Assembly: GCF_025466085.1 (NCBI RefSeq)
Contig: NZ_JANLOD010000078.1
Coordinates: 225,231 to 289,230, forward strand
Direction: 5' to 3'
Source of the DNA: Pseudomonas sp. 14P_8.1_Bac3
GTDB taxonomy: Bacteria > Pseudomonadota > Gammaproteobacteria > Pseudomonadales > Pseudomonadaceae
Length of the DNA stretch: 64,000 nucleotides
The notes under the pieces: generated by a model
The model's input: the letters and a program-made list of their open reading frames with translations, nothing else
Told to the model about the DNA's origin: nothing
Database searches by the model: none
Shown: one piece after another, positions 25,624-34,206 of the stretch
Layout: every line of letters starts with the position of its first letter
Position numbering within the stretch: the stretch's first letter is position 1
Position numbers and translations under genes: made by a program

Positions 25624-27294
25624 CTACAACTGGTAGCTGAAACTGATGCTGTACCTCGGTTTGCGGTTGAACGTGTCCAGTGCTTCATCCGACATCGGCT
25701 TGGCCGCTTCCAGCGCGATGTTGTAGTACTTCGCATCGCCAAAGCGCAGCCCGACCGCCGCCGAGGACAGGTTGTTGCCCTTCACCGGCAACTCGTTGAA
25801 CCAGGTCCTGGAGCGGTCCAGCACCACGTACGGTTGCAGGATCCTGACCCAGTTCCCGGCACGGTTGAAGCTGTAGTTCAGCTCATACGCCACGCCCCAG
25901 CCCTTGTCGCCCGACGCCTGATCGTCGGGGTAGCCGCGGCCGAAGTTCTGCCCGCCGAACACCGCGCGTTCGCTGTCGGGCAAGGTGTCGTCACTCCAGT
26001 ACAACGCGGCGGAAATCACCCCCTGCCAATTGTCGAAAAACTTGTCGCTCTGCACCCCTGACAAACGCAGGCGGAAGAAATCCAGGTCGACATCGGTGTT
26101 GTTGGTTTTCGCCCCCATGCCGTCGATGCCCTGGTACAGACCGCCACTGAGAATGCGCAGTTGCCGTGCATCGGCCTTGCGCCAGTCGCTTTCGAAGGCG
26201 AGTGCGCGCAGGTCGGTGCGTTCCTCGAGGCTCAGCGGGAAACCGACGACCTGATAGCGGGTCTTGTCATTGACCGCATACACCCTTGCACCGGCGCTGA
26301 GCAGCTCGTTCGGCGCGGCAATCAGTGGATGGCTGAAGCCGATGGAATAGCGATCGTTTTCCCGGTGCGGTTTGAGCTGGAGGCCGTTGTCCAGTTGCAC
26401 GTTGGTGCCAGGGTCGGCGCGATACCGCGAGGCAGACAATGCCAGTTGCGTCCCCTCGGCATTGAGGAACTGGTTGTAGTCGAGACGGTAGTAATGCTCG
26501 TCGTCATCACCTGGCGGAAACAGGCCGCTGAGGCTCAATTGCTCGCCCATGGAGGTCTGCGCATTGCTGCTGAAACCGAGCAAGGCCTGGGTGCCGTTGC
26601 GGTTGTCCTCGGTGGCGCTGAGGCTGCTGGTGAAAGGCTTGCGGCTGGCCTGGGCGATGAGGATCGACGCGCCGTCGGTGGTACCCGGTGGCGGCACTTG
26701 CGCCTGCAATGTCACGCCGGGGATGCGGCTCATCAGCGTGGTGTAGCGTTCGAAAGTCTTGCGCGTCAACGGGCGTTCGGCCTGGAGCTTGGCCACCAGT
26801 TTATCGAGCAGGCCTTTGACCCGTCCGACGTCGCCTTGCAACTGGTAATCCTTGATGTAGCCCTCGACCAGCACCACGCGCACCGCGCCCTTGTCGAAAG
26901 TCTGTTGCGGCAGGAAGGCGTAAGACAGCAGGTAGCCATCCTGCTGATAGCGACGGGTGATGCTGCGGGTGGCTTCGATCAGTTCGGCGAGGTTGCTTTC
27001 GCGACCCAGCAGCGGTTGGTAGAGCGCGGCCAATTCGTTCAGCGGGTAAATTGTCCCGCCTTCGATCTGCACGGTTTTGACGGTGACCTTGGTGCCCATC
27101 ATGAGTGGCTGGGCCTCGGCGGCACCCGGTTCGGGCACCTGCAACGGTGCGGCGGTCGGGCGGTAAGCGTCGGCGGGCAGGTTGGGCACGGGCAGGTTGC
27201 GGATCGTGTCGTTACTGTTGAGGAAGCTGGGAAGGGTGTCTGCCAGGGTGCAGGAACTGACGGTAAGCAACAGCAGGGACGCCATGACGCGCAT
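25624..27294 (-). CDS. Two-partner secretion transporter (TpsB; ShlB/FhaC/HecB family)
   Basis: 556 residues with signal peptide. Outer-membrane Omp85-superfamily pore that exports one partner protein. N-terminal proline-rich linker, POTRA domains (VKTVQIEGGTIYPLNELAAL; FDKGAVRVVLVEGYIKDYQL), then a beta-barrel with the FGGQNFGRGYPDDQ (VRGY/F-like) L6-loop motif and a C-terminal SFSYQL with aromatic-rich end. Start 27294 is chosen because GGAG sits 6 nt upstream. No haemagglutinin-type TpsA gene is adjacent; the only upstream neighbour on the strand is the collagen-like lipoprotein, with a terminator between. Confidence 0.9.
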   Translation of the reverse strand: MRVMASLLLLTVSSCTLADTLPSFLNSNDTIRNLPVPNLPADAYRPTAAPLQVPEPGAAEAQPLMMGTKVTVKTVQIEGGTIYPLNELAALYQPLLGRESNLAELIEATRSITRRYQQDGYLLSYAFLPQQTFDKGAVRVVLVEGYIKDYQLQGDVGRVKGLLDKLVAKLQAERPLTRKTFERYTTLMSRIPGVTLQAQVPPPGTTDGASILIAQASRKPFTSSLSATEDNRNGTQALLGFSSNAQTSMGEQLSLSGLFPPGDDDEHYYRLDYNQFLNAEGTQLALSASRYRADPGTNVQLDNGLQLKPHRENDRYSIGFSHPLIAAPNELLSAGARVYAVNDKTRYQVVGFPLSLEERTDLRALAFESDWRKADARQLRILSGGLYQGIDGMGAKTNNTDVDLDFFRLRLSGVQSDKFFDNWQGVISAALYWSDDTLPDSERAVFGGQNFGRGYPDDQASGDKGWGVAYELNYSFNRAGNWVRILQPYVVLDRSRTWFNELPVKGNNLSSAAVGLRFGDAKYYNIALEAAKPMSDEALDTFNRKPRYSISFSYQL

Positions 27295-27344
27295 AGGACA
27301 CTCCATGTTCAATTCGCTACTTCGCGTGGACTTACATGTCCAAA

Positions 27345-27379
27345 GAAAAAGACGGAAGACTCGTGGGAATCTTCCGTCT
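27345..27379 (-). terminator. Rho-independent terminator after the collagen-like gene
   Basis: On the minus strand a perfect 10-bp stem AGACGGAAGA/TCTTCCGTCT (27350-27379) with a 10-nt loop is followed by TTTTCTTT. It would end or attenuate transcription of the collagen-like gene before tpsB. Confidence 0.85.
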
Positions 27380-27432
27380 CCAACCAAGCGTAGGCGCTGT
27401 AGGTGAGGCCGTCGAATCGGCCGGGTGCAATA

Positions 27433-28935
27433 TCAGCGTTTGTTGCCGGTCAAGCCACCGAGGAGGCCGCCGATTCCGCCACCCGTGCCGCCGTTGACCA
27501 GCCCGCCAGCCGCGGTGACGGTGTTGCCCAATGAGGTCACGGTATTGCCGAGCGCCGCGGTGACCGGGTTGCCGTTGCTGGCGGCAATCGCGCCGCCGAG
27601 GTTGGCGACTGCGCCGCCGGCCTGGCCGGTCAGGCTGGCAACCGGAGCACCGAGACCGGTGGCGGCGCCAACGTTTTGGGTGATGCCGCTGACGGCAGTG
27701 ACTGCAGGAGTGAGCGCAGTGTTGAGGTTGGTGCCGACGTTGGCCAGTGCCGCAGTCGGGCCGAGATTGGCGACCCCGCTGCCGCCGAGCGCACCACCGA
27801 CGGTGGCGACCAGATTGCCGCCGGCCACCGCATTATTGCCCGCGGCATTGACCACGGCGTTGCCACCGCCCAGACCCTGGCCGAGATTGACCACGGCGCC
27901 GCCGACGGTCTCCAGCAAACCGTTGCTGCCCAGCCCGCCGCCCGTTCCGGAGCCCGTGCCATTGGACACCAGGCCGCCTGCTTTGCCGACGGCGGAGCCA
28001 GTGTTGCTCAGTGCATTGCCGAGGGTGTCGGTTACCGGATTGCCGTTACCGGCATCGGTGACTTTGTCGCCCACACCGTCAACGGTGTCGCCGACTTTCT
28101 TGATCACGCCTTTGAGCGGATCACCCAGGCCGGTGGCGTCGCCCACCTTGTCGGTGGTGCTTTCCACCATGGCGATTACCGGCACCAGTCTGTCACCAAC
28201 TTCCTTGGTCACCGAGCCCAGCGGGCCGGTTGTCGTGGCGGTGCTCAGGGTGTCGCCGAGCATGGTGACTTTTTCACCGACGCCATCCAGCACCGGCGCG
28301 ACTTTCGTCACTACGCCGCCGACCAGGGGAATGCTGTTGGTGGCGGTGGCGAGTTTGCCGCTGACGTCGGAAACGCCGTTGCCGACATCCTGCACCACGC
28401 CACCGACTGCCGACGCGGTGACGCCGAGACCGTTCGGGTCGGTGGCGAGTTTGCCCACGCCGTTGCCCAGGCCATCACCCAATGTAGTCACCACGTTGCC
28501 GGCGGTGTGGGCCACGCTTTGCACCACGCCGCCGACGACCGGAACCGAGTTCAGTGAGTTGCCGATCTGACCGACGCCATCGCCGAGACCGCTGACGGTG
28601 GTGCCGAGATCCTGGACCAGGGTGGTGGTCACCAACGGGTTCACGGTTGGCGTCGTGGTGCCACCGCCGCCGTTTCCACCGGTTCCCCCGCCAGCTCCCC
28701 CCGTACCGCCTGTTCCGCCGCCCGTTCCGCCAGTGCCGCCGTCTGTACCACCCGCGCCACCGGTACCGCCACCGCCCGCCCCCCCGGCACCTGCCGTGGT
28801 CGTGCTGTCAGGGGAGGAGCTGTCGGAGCTGCTGTGATGACCGCCACCACCGCTGCTGCAACCGGCCAGGCCGAGAGACAGGATGAGCGCCAGGGCTGTT
28901 GCCGATTTGCACCACATTTGATTTTGATTTTTCAT
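27433..28935 (-). CDS. Collagen-like glycine-rich repeat lipoprotein
   Basis: 500 residues. Lipoprotein signal with lipobox LGLAGC (Cys26), a Ser/His linker, then a Gly/Thr-rich tract (residues 48-92, mostly GGT/GGA/GGN steps, not strict G-X-Y). The remaining 400 residues are low-complexity Gly/Val/Asn/Thr/Leu repeats. A roughly 40-residue unit occurs twice (about 296-336 and 454-493: NGNPVTxxLGN ... AGGLVxxGTGxGxGGxLG), and NSVPVVGGVVQSVA/NSIPLVGGVVTKVA is another repeated pair. Lys and Arg are scarce. Likely surface or envelope structural protein or adhesin. Start fixed by AAGGAA before 28935. Compositionally unlike its neighbours. Confidence 0.75.
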   Translation of the reverse strand: MKNQNQMWCKSATALALILSLGLAGCSSGGGGHHSSSDSSSPDSTTTAGAGGAGGGGTGGAGGTDGGTGGTGGGTGGTGGAGGGTGGNGGGGTTTPTVNPLVTTTLVQDLGTTVSGLGDGVGQIGNSLNSVPVVGGVVQSVAHTAGNVVTTLGDGLGNGVGKLATDPNGLGVTASAVGGVVQDVGNGVSDVSGKLATATNSIPLVGGVVTKVAPVLDGVGEKVTMLGDTLSTATTTGPLGSVTKEVGDRLVPVIAMVESTTDKVGDATGLGDPLKGVIKKVGDTVDGVGDKVTDAGNGNPVTDTLGNALSNTGSAVGKAGGLVSNGTGSGTGGGLGSNGLLETVGGAVVNLGQGLGGGNAVVNAAGNNAVAGGNLVATVGGALGGSGVANLGPTAALANVGTNLNTALTPAVTAVSGITQNVGAATGLGAPVASLTGQAGGAVANLGGAIAASNGNPVTAALGNTVTSLGNTVTAAGGLVNGGTGGGIGGLLGGLTGNKR

Positions 28936-29356
28936 GATGAGATTCCTTGCACCTGTAACAACGTCGCTGTTTTCGATAGCTCGCCGATTCTGTCGTCGGC
29001 GATGCCTTCGTCCGTTGTCTACATAACAATCGCAAGGGCTCTGGGGCGCCATTCTCAAGTTGGTATTAACCCGATATATACGGGTGCGCGGCTGCTGCCT
29101 AAGCACTAATACCTAAGGTGTGATTTTTGGTGGGGGTTGGAAATAAATTCGTTGTAAATCAACGGTGGGAGTTTTTGTCGGGGGCGGGGAGCAAGGCGGT
29201 AAAACTTAAGTTATATACACACAATTAACCATGTATCACGCCCGATTTTCCTGATCGCAGATGAACGTTGCAGGGGCTGGCTTGCTGGCGATGGCGTCAT
29301 CAGGAACAGCGTCCCGTCCGAAATTTCTCGCCAGCAGGCTGCTCCTGCAGGTGTTC
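28936..29356. other. Gene-free interval with AT-rich promoter zone and degenerate palindrome
   Basis: 421 bp upstream of the collagen-like gene and downstream of the MaoC gene. The middle (29040-29240) is AT-rich for this genome (for example TTAAGTTATATACACACAATTAACC around 29206) and probably holds the collagen-like gene's promoter. 29270-29350 is an inverted repeat of a REP-like family (GGCTTGCTGGCGATGG ... CTCGCCAGCAGGCTGCTCC) different from the main one in this window. Confidence 0.5.
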
Positions 29357-30211
29357 TCAAGCGACTGGTCGCCAATGTCCGACCATGTGCTCAAGATCCC
29401 CAGCCCCCACCAGTTGAAAATCGCCACTGGAGCCCGCCGCGCTGGCGAGCAGCGTCACTTCGCTGGGCAGGCGTACCGGTTTGCGGAACTGGACGGCGAT
29501 CTCGACATTCGCCGTCGGCAGATAATCGGCCAGGGCCGCGAGCGTGCGCGCCTTGTTCCACAGCCCATGGGCTATCGCGGTGGGGAAGCCGAACAGCTTG
29601 GCGCTCGCGGCGCTGAGGTGGATCGGGTTGTAGTCGCCGGACACTTTGGCGTACTGCCGGCCAATGTCCGCCGGGGCCTTCCAGCGCGTGACTTCGGTCA
29701 GCGCCAGGGTCGATGCCAGCACTTCCTCGACCGGCTCACCCTCAAGTTTCACGCCACGACAGAGCATCTGGCTTTCCGCTTCCCACAGCGGTCCCAATTG
29801 ATCATCGAGCGTCGTCACCAGATCAAACGTCGCACCCTTGGCGTGCGGTTGCAGATTCTGCACCTGCACGCTGACCCGCGCGCGATTCACACCGCCCAGG
29901 GGCCGCAAGACGCGAATCCGGTTGCTCAGGTGAATCAGCCCCAACAGCGGAAACGGAAAATCCTTCGCCGTGAGCAATTGCATCTGTAATGCAAACGCCA
30001 AGACGTGCGGGTATGTCGGCGGCAACAGACCATTGTCGGCAAAGCCGCAGACAGTTCGGTAGGCCGCCAGGCGTTTCGGATCGACATCGACCCAGCAACG
30101 CAACCCGGTGTCGGGCAGGGTGGTGCCGGTGATCTTGCGCCGCGTCGCGGCCTGCAGATACAACCCGGGCAAGCTCGGTTCGCGGTTGAGTACGTGCCAG
30201 TCGGTGATCAT
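29357..30211 (-). CDS. MaoC-like (R)-enoyl-CoA/acyl dehydratase
   Basis: 284 residues, double hot-dog arrangement. The N-terminal half has lost motifs (DTGLRCWVDVDPKRLAAY); the C-terminal half carries the hydratase motif YAKVSGDYNPIHLSAASAKLFG followed by FPTAIAHGLW, with the catalytic Asp/His pair. Acts on 3-hydroxyacyl-CoA or -ACP. Two bp separate it from the upstream fabG-like stop, so reductase and dehydratase form one operon. Together with the divergent thiolase they make a reductive/oxidative acyl-CoA set. Confidence 0.85.
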   Translation of the reverse strand: MITDWHVLNREPSLPGLYLQAATRRKITGTTLPDTGLRCWVDVDPKRLAAYRTVCGFADNGLLPPTYPHVLAFALQMQLLTAKDFPFPLLGLIHLSNRIRVLRPLGGVNRARVSVQVQNLQPHAKGATFDLVTTLDDQLGPLWEAESQMLCRGVKLEGEPVEEVLASTLALTEVTRWKAPADIGRQYAKVSGDYNPIHLSAASAKLFGFPTAIAHGLWNKARTLAALADYLPTANVEIAVQFRKPVRLPSEVTLLASAAGSSGDFQLVGAGDLEHMVGHWRPVA

Positions 30212-30213
30212 CA

Positions 30214-31566
30214 CTAAGCCCCCAAAACACTTTGCCCACACACCCGCAACGCTTGCCCGGTAAACGCGCCGCTGCCCGGTTGTGCCAGCCAGGCCACCGC
30301 TTCGGCGACGTCTTGTGGCAGGCCGCCCTGGCCCAGCGAACTCATGCGCCGGCCGGCTTCGCGCAAAGCGAAGGGGATGTGCGCGGTCATCTGCGTTTCG
30401 ATAAACCCGGGCGCGACGGCGTTGATGCTGATCCCGCGCGCATTCAGCAACGGTGCCCAGGCTTCGGCCAGGCCGATCAACCCGGCCTTGCTCGCGGCGT
30501 AATTGGTTTGCCCGCGATTGCCGGCGATGCCGCTTATGGACGCCAGCAGAATCACCCGACTGTTGTCGCGCAAGGTGCCGCTGTCGAGCAGTGCCTTGGT
30601 CAACACTTGCGGGGCATTGAGATTGACCGCAAGCACCGCGTCCCAGAATTCCGGGGTCATGTTGGCCAGGGTTTTATCCCGGGTGATGCCGGCGTTGTGC
30701 ACCACGATGTCGACCCCGTCCGGCAACTGTTCGATCAACTGCGCGGCGGCGTCTGCAGCGCAGATGTCGAGGGTGATGCTGCGTCCCCCGAGGCGGGCGG
30801 CCAGGGCTTCAAGATCGGTTTTGGCCGGTGGCACGTCGAGCAGAATCACCTCGGCGCCGTCCCGGGCCAGGGTTTCGGCAATCGAGGCACCGATGCCGCG
30901 CGCCGCGCCGGTCACCAGCGCCTTGCGACCCGCCAGCGGCCGTGTCCAGTCGGTGACCGGGGTGTCGCAGGCGTTCAGGCGAATCACTTGCCCGGAGACG
31001 AAGGCACTTTTTGGCGAGAGGAAAAACCGCAACGGACCTTCCAGTTGATCCTCGGCACCTTCGCCGATATGGATCAGCTGCAACGTGCCGCCGCTGCGCA
31101 GTTCCTTGGCCAGCGAGCGACTGAAGCCTTCGATGGCCCGTTGTGCACTGGCGGCGAAGGGGTCACTCAGGGTCTGCGGTGCACGACCGAGAATCACCAG
31201 GTGTGCGCTGTGATCGAGGTTTTTCATCAATGGCTGAAAAAACTCGCGCAGCTGTTTGAGTTGATCGGTGTGCACCAGGTCGCTGGCGTCGAACACCACG
31301 GCTTTCAGTTGGGGACCGTGGCCGGGAATCCATGCTGTGGCCATGGAGGGCTCGGTGCCGTAGCTGTAGATCGCGTCGGTCAGGCGATTGGCGAAGGCGC
31401 TGACTTTTTCCACCAGCGGCCCGCCGCCGATCAGCAGCGCCCCTTCGACCGGACGCAGCCGGCCTGCTTGCCAGCGCTCCAGGCGCACCGGCGAAGGCAG
31501 ACCCAGGGCCCCGACCAGACGATGGCCGACGGATGAATTGGCGAAGTCGATATAGCGGTCAGACAT
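30214..31566 (-). CDS. High-molecular-weight FabG-like 3-oxoacyl-(ACP) reductase
   Basis: 450 residues, about twice the usual FabG: an N-terminal Rossmann-like domain without catalytic residues (ALLIGGGPLVEKVSAFANRL), then a C-terminal SDR domain with TGAARGIG cofactor motif, HNAG, Ser in LLASISG and catalytic NYAASK. This is the FabG4-like architecture. Start 31566 has GGAG upstream; the longer frame reaches into the REP pair and is rejected. Partner of the MaoC gene. Confidence 0.9.
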   Translation of the reverse strand: MSDRYIDFANSSVGHRLVGALGLPSPVRLERWQAGRLRPVEGALLIGGGPLVEKVSAFANRLTDAIYSYGTEPSMATAWIPGHGPQLKAVVFDASDLVHTDQLKQLREFFQPLMKNLDHSAHLVILGRAPQTLSDPFAASAQRAIEGFSRSLAKELRSGGTLQLIHIGEGAEDQLEGPLRFFLSPKSAFVSGQVIRLNACDTPVTDWTRPLAGRKALVTGAARGIGASIAETLARDGAEVILLDVPPAKTDLEALAARLGGRSITLDICAADAAAQLIEQLPDGVDIVVHNAGITRDKTLANMTPEFWDAVLAVNLNAPQVLTKALLDSGTLRDNSRVILLASISGIAGNRGQTNYAASKAGLIGLAEAWAPLLNARGISINAVAPGFIETQMTAHIPFALREAGRRMSSLGQGGLPQDVAEAVAWLAQPGSGAFTGQALRVCGQSVLGA

Positions 31567-31686
31567 GGAACGCGCTCCAGCAGCTGGGGTTCCAAGTGTG
31601 GACCACGAATGGCAATCAGTCGTTCGATTCGCGAGATAAGGCCTACGCTTGAGCCATTGTGGAGCGGTTTTGGAATGCAATCCCGT

Positions 31687-31774
31687 GTGGGAGCGGGCTT
31701 GCTCGCGAAAGCGGTGTATCAGCCAATACAGATGTTGAAGGTGCCGGCCTCTTCGCGAGCAAGCCCGCTCCCAC
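31687..31774. repeat. REP pair (inverted)
   Basis: Canonical pair lying in the 251-bp divergent interval between the fabG-like and thiolase genes, closer to the thiolase; it therefore sits in what must be the promoter region of one or both. Confidence 0.9.
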
Positions 31775-31817
31775 AGGGAATTGGTTTGATTTTCAGACAT
31801 TTTATCAGGAGCTTTTC

Positions 31818-33095
31818 ATGACTCAGCTGCGCCGCGTCGCGATCATCGGTGGTAACCGTATTCCTTTCGCTCGCTCCAACGGGCCATACGCCACCGCGAG
31901 CAATCAGGCGATGCTCACGGCAGCGCTCGAAGGCCTGATCGAGCGTTTCAACCTGCACGGCCTGCGCATGGGCGAGGTCGCGGCCGGGGCAGTGCTCAAG
32001 CATTCCCGGGATTTCAACCTGACCCGCGAATGCGTGCTCGGCTCGCGGCTGTCGCCGACCACCCCGGCCTATGACATTCAGCAAGCGTGCGGCACCGGGC
32101 TGGAAGCGGCGTTGCTGGTGGCCAATAAAATCGCCCTCGGTCAGATCGAGTGCGGCATTGCCGGTGGCGTCGACACCACGTCCGACGCACCGATCGGTAT
32201 CAACGAAGGCCTGCGCAGAATCCTCCTGCAAGCCAATCGCGCCAAGACCACGGGCGACAAACTGAAAACCTTCCTGCAACTGCGCCCCGGCCATCTCATC
32301 CCGGAATTTCCCCGCAATGGCGAGCCGCGTACCGGCCTGTCGATGGGCGAGCACTGCGAATTAATGGCGCAGACCTGGCACATTCCCCGCGCCGAGCAGG
32401 ATCAGCTGGCGCTGGAGAGTCACCAGAAACTGGCGGCGTCGTACACCGAGGGCTGGCACAGCGACCTGATGACGCCGTTCCTCGGCTTGACCCGCGACAA
32501 CAACCTGCGTCCGGACCTGACCCTGGAAAAGCTGGCCTCGCTCAAACCCGCCTTCGAAAAAAGCGCCAAAGGCACATTGACCGCCGGCAACTCGACCCCG
32601 CTCACTGATGGCGCGTCGCTGGTGCTGCTGGGCAGTGAAGAATGGGCGAGGGCGCGCGGTTTGCCAGTCCTCGCCTATTTGCGCGATGGCGAGGCGGCGG
32701 CAGTGGATTTCGTCAACGGTGCCGAAGGGCTATTGATGGCGCCGGTGTACGCGGTGCCCCGTTTGCTGGCGCGCAACGGCCTGACCTTGCAGGATTTCGA
32801 TTACTACGAAATCCACGAAGCCTTCGCGGCGCAGGTGCTGTGTACGTTGAAGGCCTGGGAAGATCCGGAGTACTGCAAAACCCGCCTCGGCCTTGATGCA
32901 CCGCTGGGCGCCATCGATCGCGCCCGGCTTAACGTCAAAGGCAGTTCGCTGGCGGCGGGGCATCCGTTTGCCGCCACGGGGGGAAGGATTGTGGCGAATC
33001 TGGCCAAGCTGCTTGATGCGGCGGGCAAGGGCCGGGGGCTGATCTCGATTTGTGCGGCGGGTGGGCAGGGCGTCACGGCCATCATCGAGCGCTGA
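31818..33095 (+). CDS. Acetyl-CoA C-acyltransferase (FadI-type thiolase)
   Basis: 425 residues. Thiolase fold with nucleophile Cys91 in QQACGTGLEAALL, the HEAF motif (EIHEAFAAQ), GHP (AAGHPFAATGGR) and C-terminal active-site cysteine in ISICAAGGQGV. Catalyses beta-ketoacyl-CoA cleavage or condensation. CAGGAG precedes the ATG at 31818. Divergent from the fabG-maoC pair; in related Pseudomonas the three genes occur together. Confidence 0.92.
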   Translation: MTQLRRVAIIGGNRIPFARSNGPYATASNQAMLTAALEGLIERFNLHGLRMGEVAAGAVLKHSRDFNLTRECVLGSRLSPTTPAYDIQQACGTGLEAALLVANKIALGQIECGIAGGVDTTSDAPIGINEGLRRILLQANRAKTTGDKLKTFLQLRPGHLIPEFPRNGEPRTGLSMGEHCELMAQTWHIPRAEQDQLALESHQKLAASYTEGWHSDLMTPFLGLTRDNNLRPDLTLEKLASLKPAFEKSAKGTLTAGNSTPLTDGASLVLLGSEEWARARGLPVLAYLRDGEAAAVDFVNGAEGLLMAPVYAVPRLLARNGLTLQDFDYYEIHEAFAAQVLCTLKAWEDPEYCKTRLGLDAPLGAIDRARLNVKGSSLAAGHPFAATGGRIVANLAKLLDAAGKGRGLISICAAGGQGVTAIIER

Positions 33096-33118
33096 TGTCT
33101 GACATCTTCGAGAAACCT

Positions 33119-33206
33119 GTGGGAGCGGGCTTGCTCGCGAAGGCGGTGCGTCAGTCGACATTTTCCCTGACTGACACCCCGCCTTCGCGAGCAAGCCCGC
33201 TCCCAC
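33119..33206. repeat. REP pair (inverted)
   Basis: Canonical pair 23 bp after the thiolase stop. Confidence 0.9.
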
Positions 33207-33288
33207 AGGGGATCTGCGTCGTTGTTGAATATGTGGGCGACTTGGCCTAACGTCGGCCAACCGCCATCCTGCGACATAAGACCAGTCA

Positions 33289-34080
33289 ATGCCGAACAAC
33301 GGACAACAATCCCTCGAACGCGCAATTCCTGCATTAACCGTGCTGCCGCGCCCGCTTTATGCGCGCGCCGAAAGCCTGAATGCCGGTTCATGGACCCCGT
33401 CCCACCGACACGACTGGGTGCAGTTTTCCTACGCCATCAGCGGCGTTCTCGGTGTACACACCGCCGAGGGCAGTTTCTTCGCACCGCCGCAGTGGGGCAT
33501 CTGGATTCCGGCGGATTTCGAGCATCAGGTGGTGACCTCGATGCGCGCCGAGATGCGCAGCCTGTACGTGCGCCGCGAGGACTGCCCATGGGCCGACGAT
33601 CGCTGTCGGGTGCTGGAGGTGACGCCGCTGGCTCGGGAGTTGATCAAGAGTTTTTGCCTGCTGCCCGTGGAGTATCCACAGGGCGACACGCCGCAAGCCC
33701 GGCTGGTGAGTGTATTGCTGGATCAGTTGGCGAACCTGCCCGAAGTCGGTTTTTCGCTGCCTTTGCCGCGGAATGAGCGGCTGCTGGGGTTGTGCAATGA
33801 GCTGATCGAAAACCCGGAGCAGAACGTGACGTTGCAGGCCTGGGCGCAGCGCTTGGGGACGTCGGAGAAAACCCTGATGCGTCTGTTCCAGCGTGAAACC
33901 GGGTTGAGTTTTCGCGGCTGGCGACAGCGGATGCGGCTGCTGTCGTCGTTGAGTCTGCTGGAGGAGGGGAACAGCGTGACCAATGCCGCGCTGGCGTGTG
34001 GGTATGACTCGACGTCGGCGTTTATCGCTGCGTTCAGAGGGTTGTTCGGGTTCACGCCAGGGGAATTGTTCAAGCAGTAA
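33289..34080 (+). CDS. AraC-family transcriptional regulator
   Basis: 263 residues. N-terminal cupin-like sensor domain (HRHDWVQFSYAISGVLGVHT, GIWIPADFEHQV) and a C-terminal double HTH: LQAWAQRLGTSEKTLMRLFQRETG, then NSVTNAALACGYDSTSAFIAAF ending FRGLFGFTPGELF. The size and cupin/HTH spacing fit the NimR/YeaM branch. Isolated between REP pairs, so the target cannot be read from context. Confidence 0.9.
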   Translation: MPNNGQQSLERAIPALTVLPRPLYARAESLNAGSWTPSHRHDWVQFSYAISGVLGVHTAEGSFFAPPQWGIWIPADFEHQVVTSMRAEMRSLYVRREDCPWADDRCRVLEVTPLARELIKSFCLLPVEYPQGDTPQARLVSVLLDQLANLPEVGFSLPLPRNERLLGLCNELIENPEQNVTLQAWAQRLGTSEKTLMRLFQRETGLSFRGWRQRMRLLSSLSLLEEGNSVTNAALACGYDSTSAFIAAFRGLFGFTPGELFKQ

Positions 34081-34095
34081 CACCGCAGGTCCAAT

Positions 34096-34182
34096 GTGGG
34101 AGCGGGCTTGCTCGCGAAACGGTGTGTCAGTCAATAAAGATATCGGCTGTCATACCGCTTTCGCGAGCAAGCCTGCTCCCAC
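34096..34182. repeat. REP pair (inverted)
   Basis: Canonical pair between the convergent araC-type and chemoreceptor genes. Confidence 0.9.
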
Positions 34183-34206
34183 ATTGGGCCTGCGGCGTTT
34201 CGGGAA

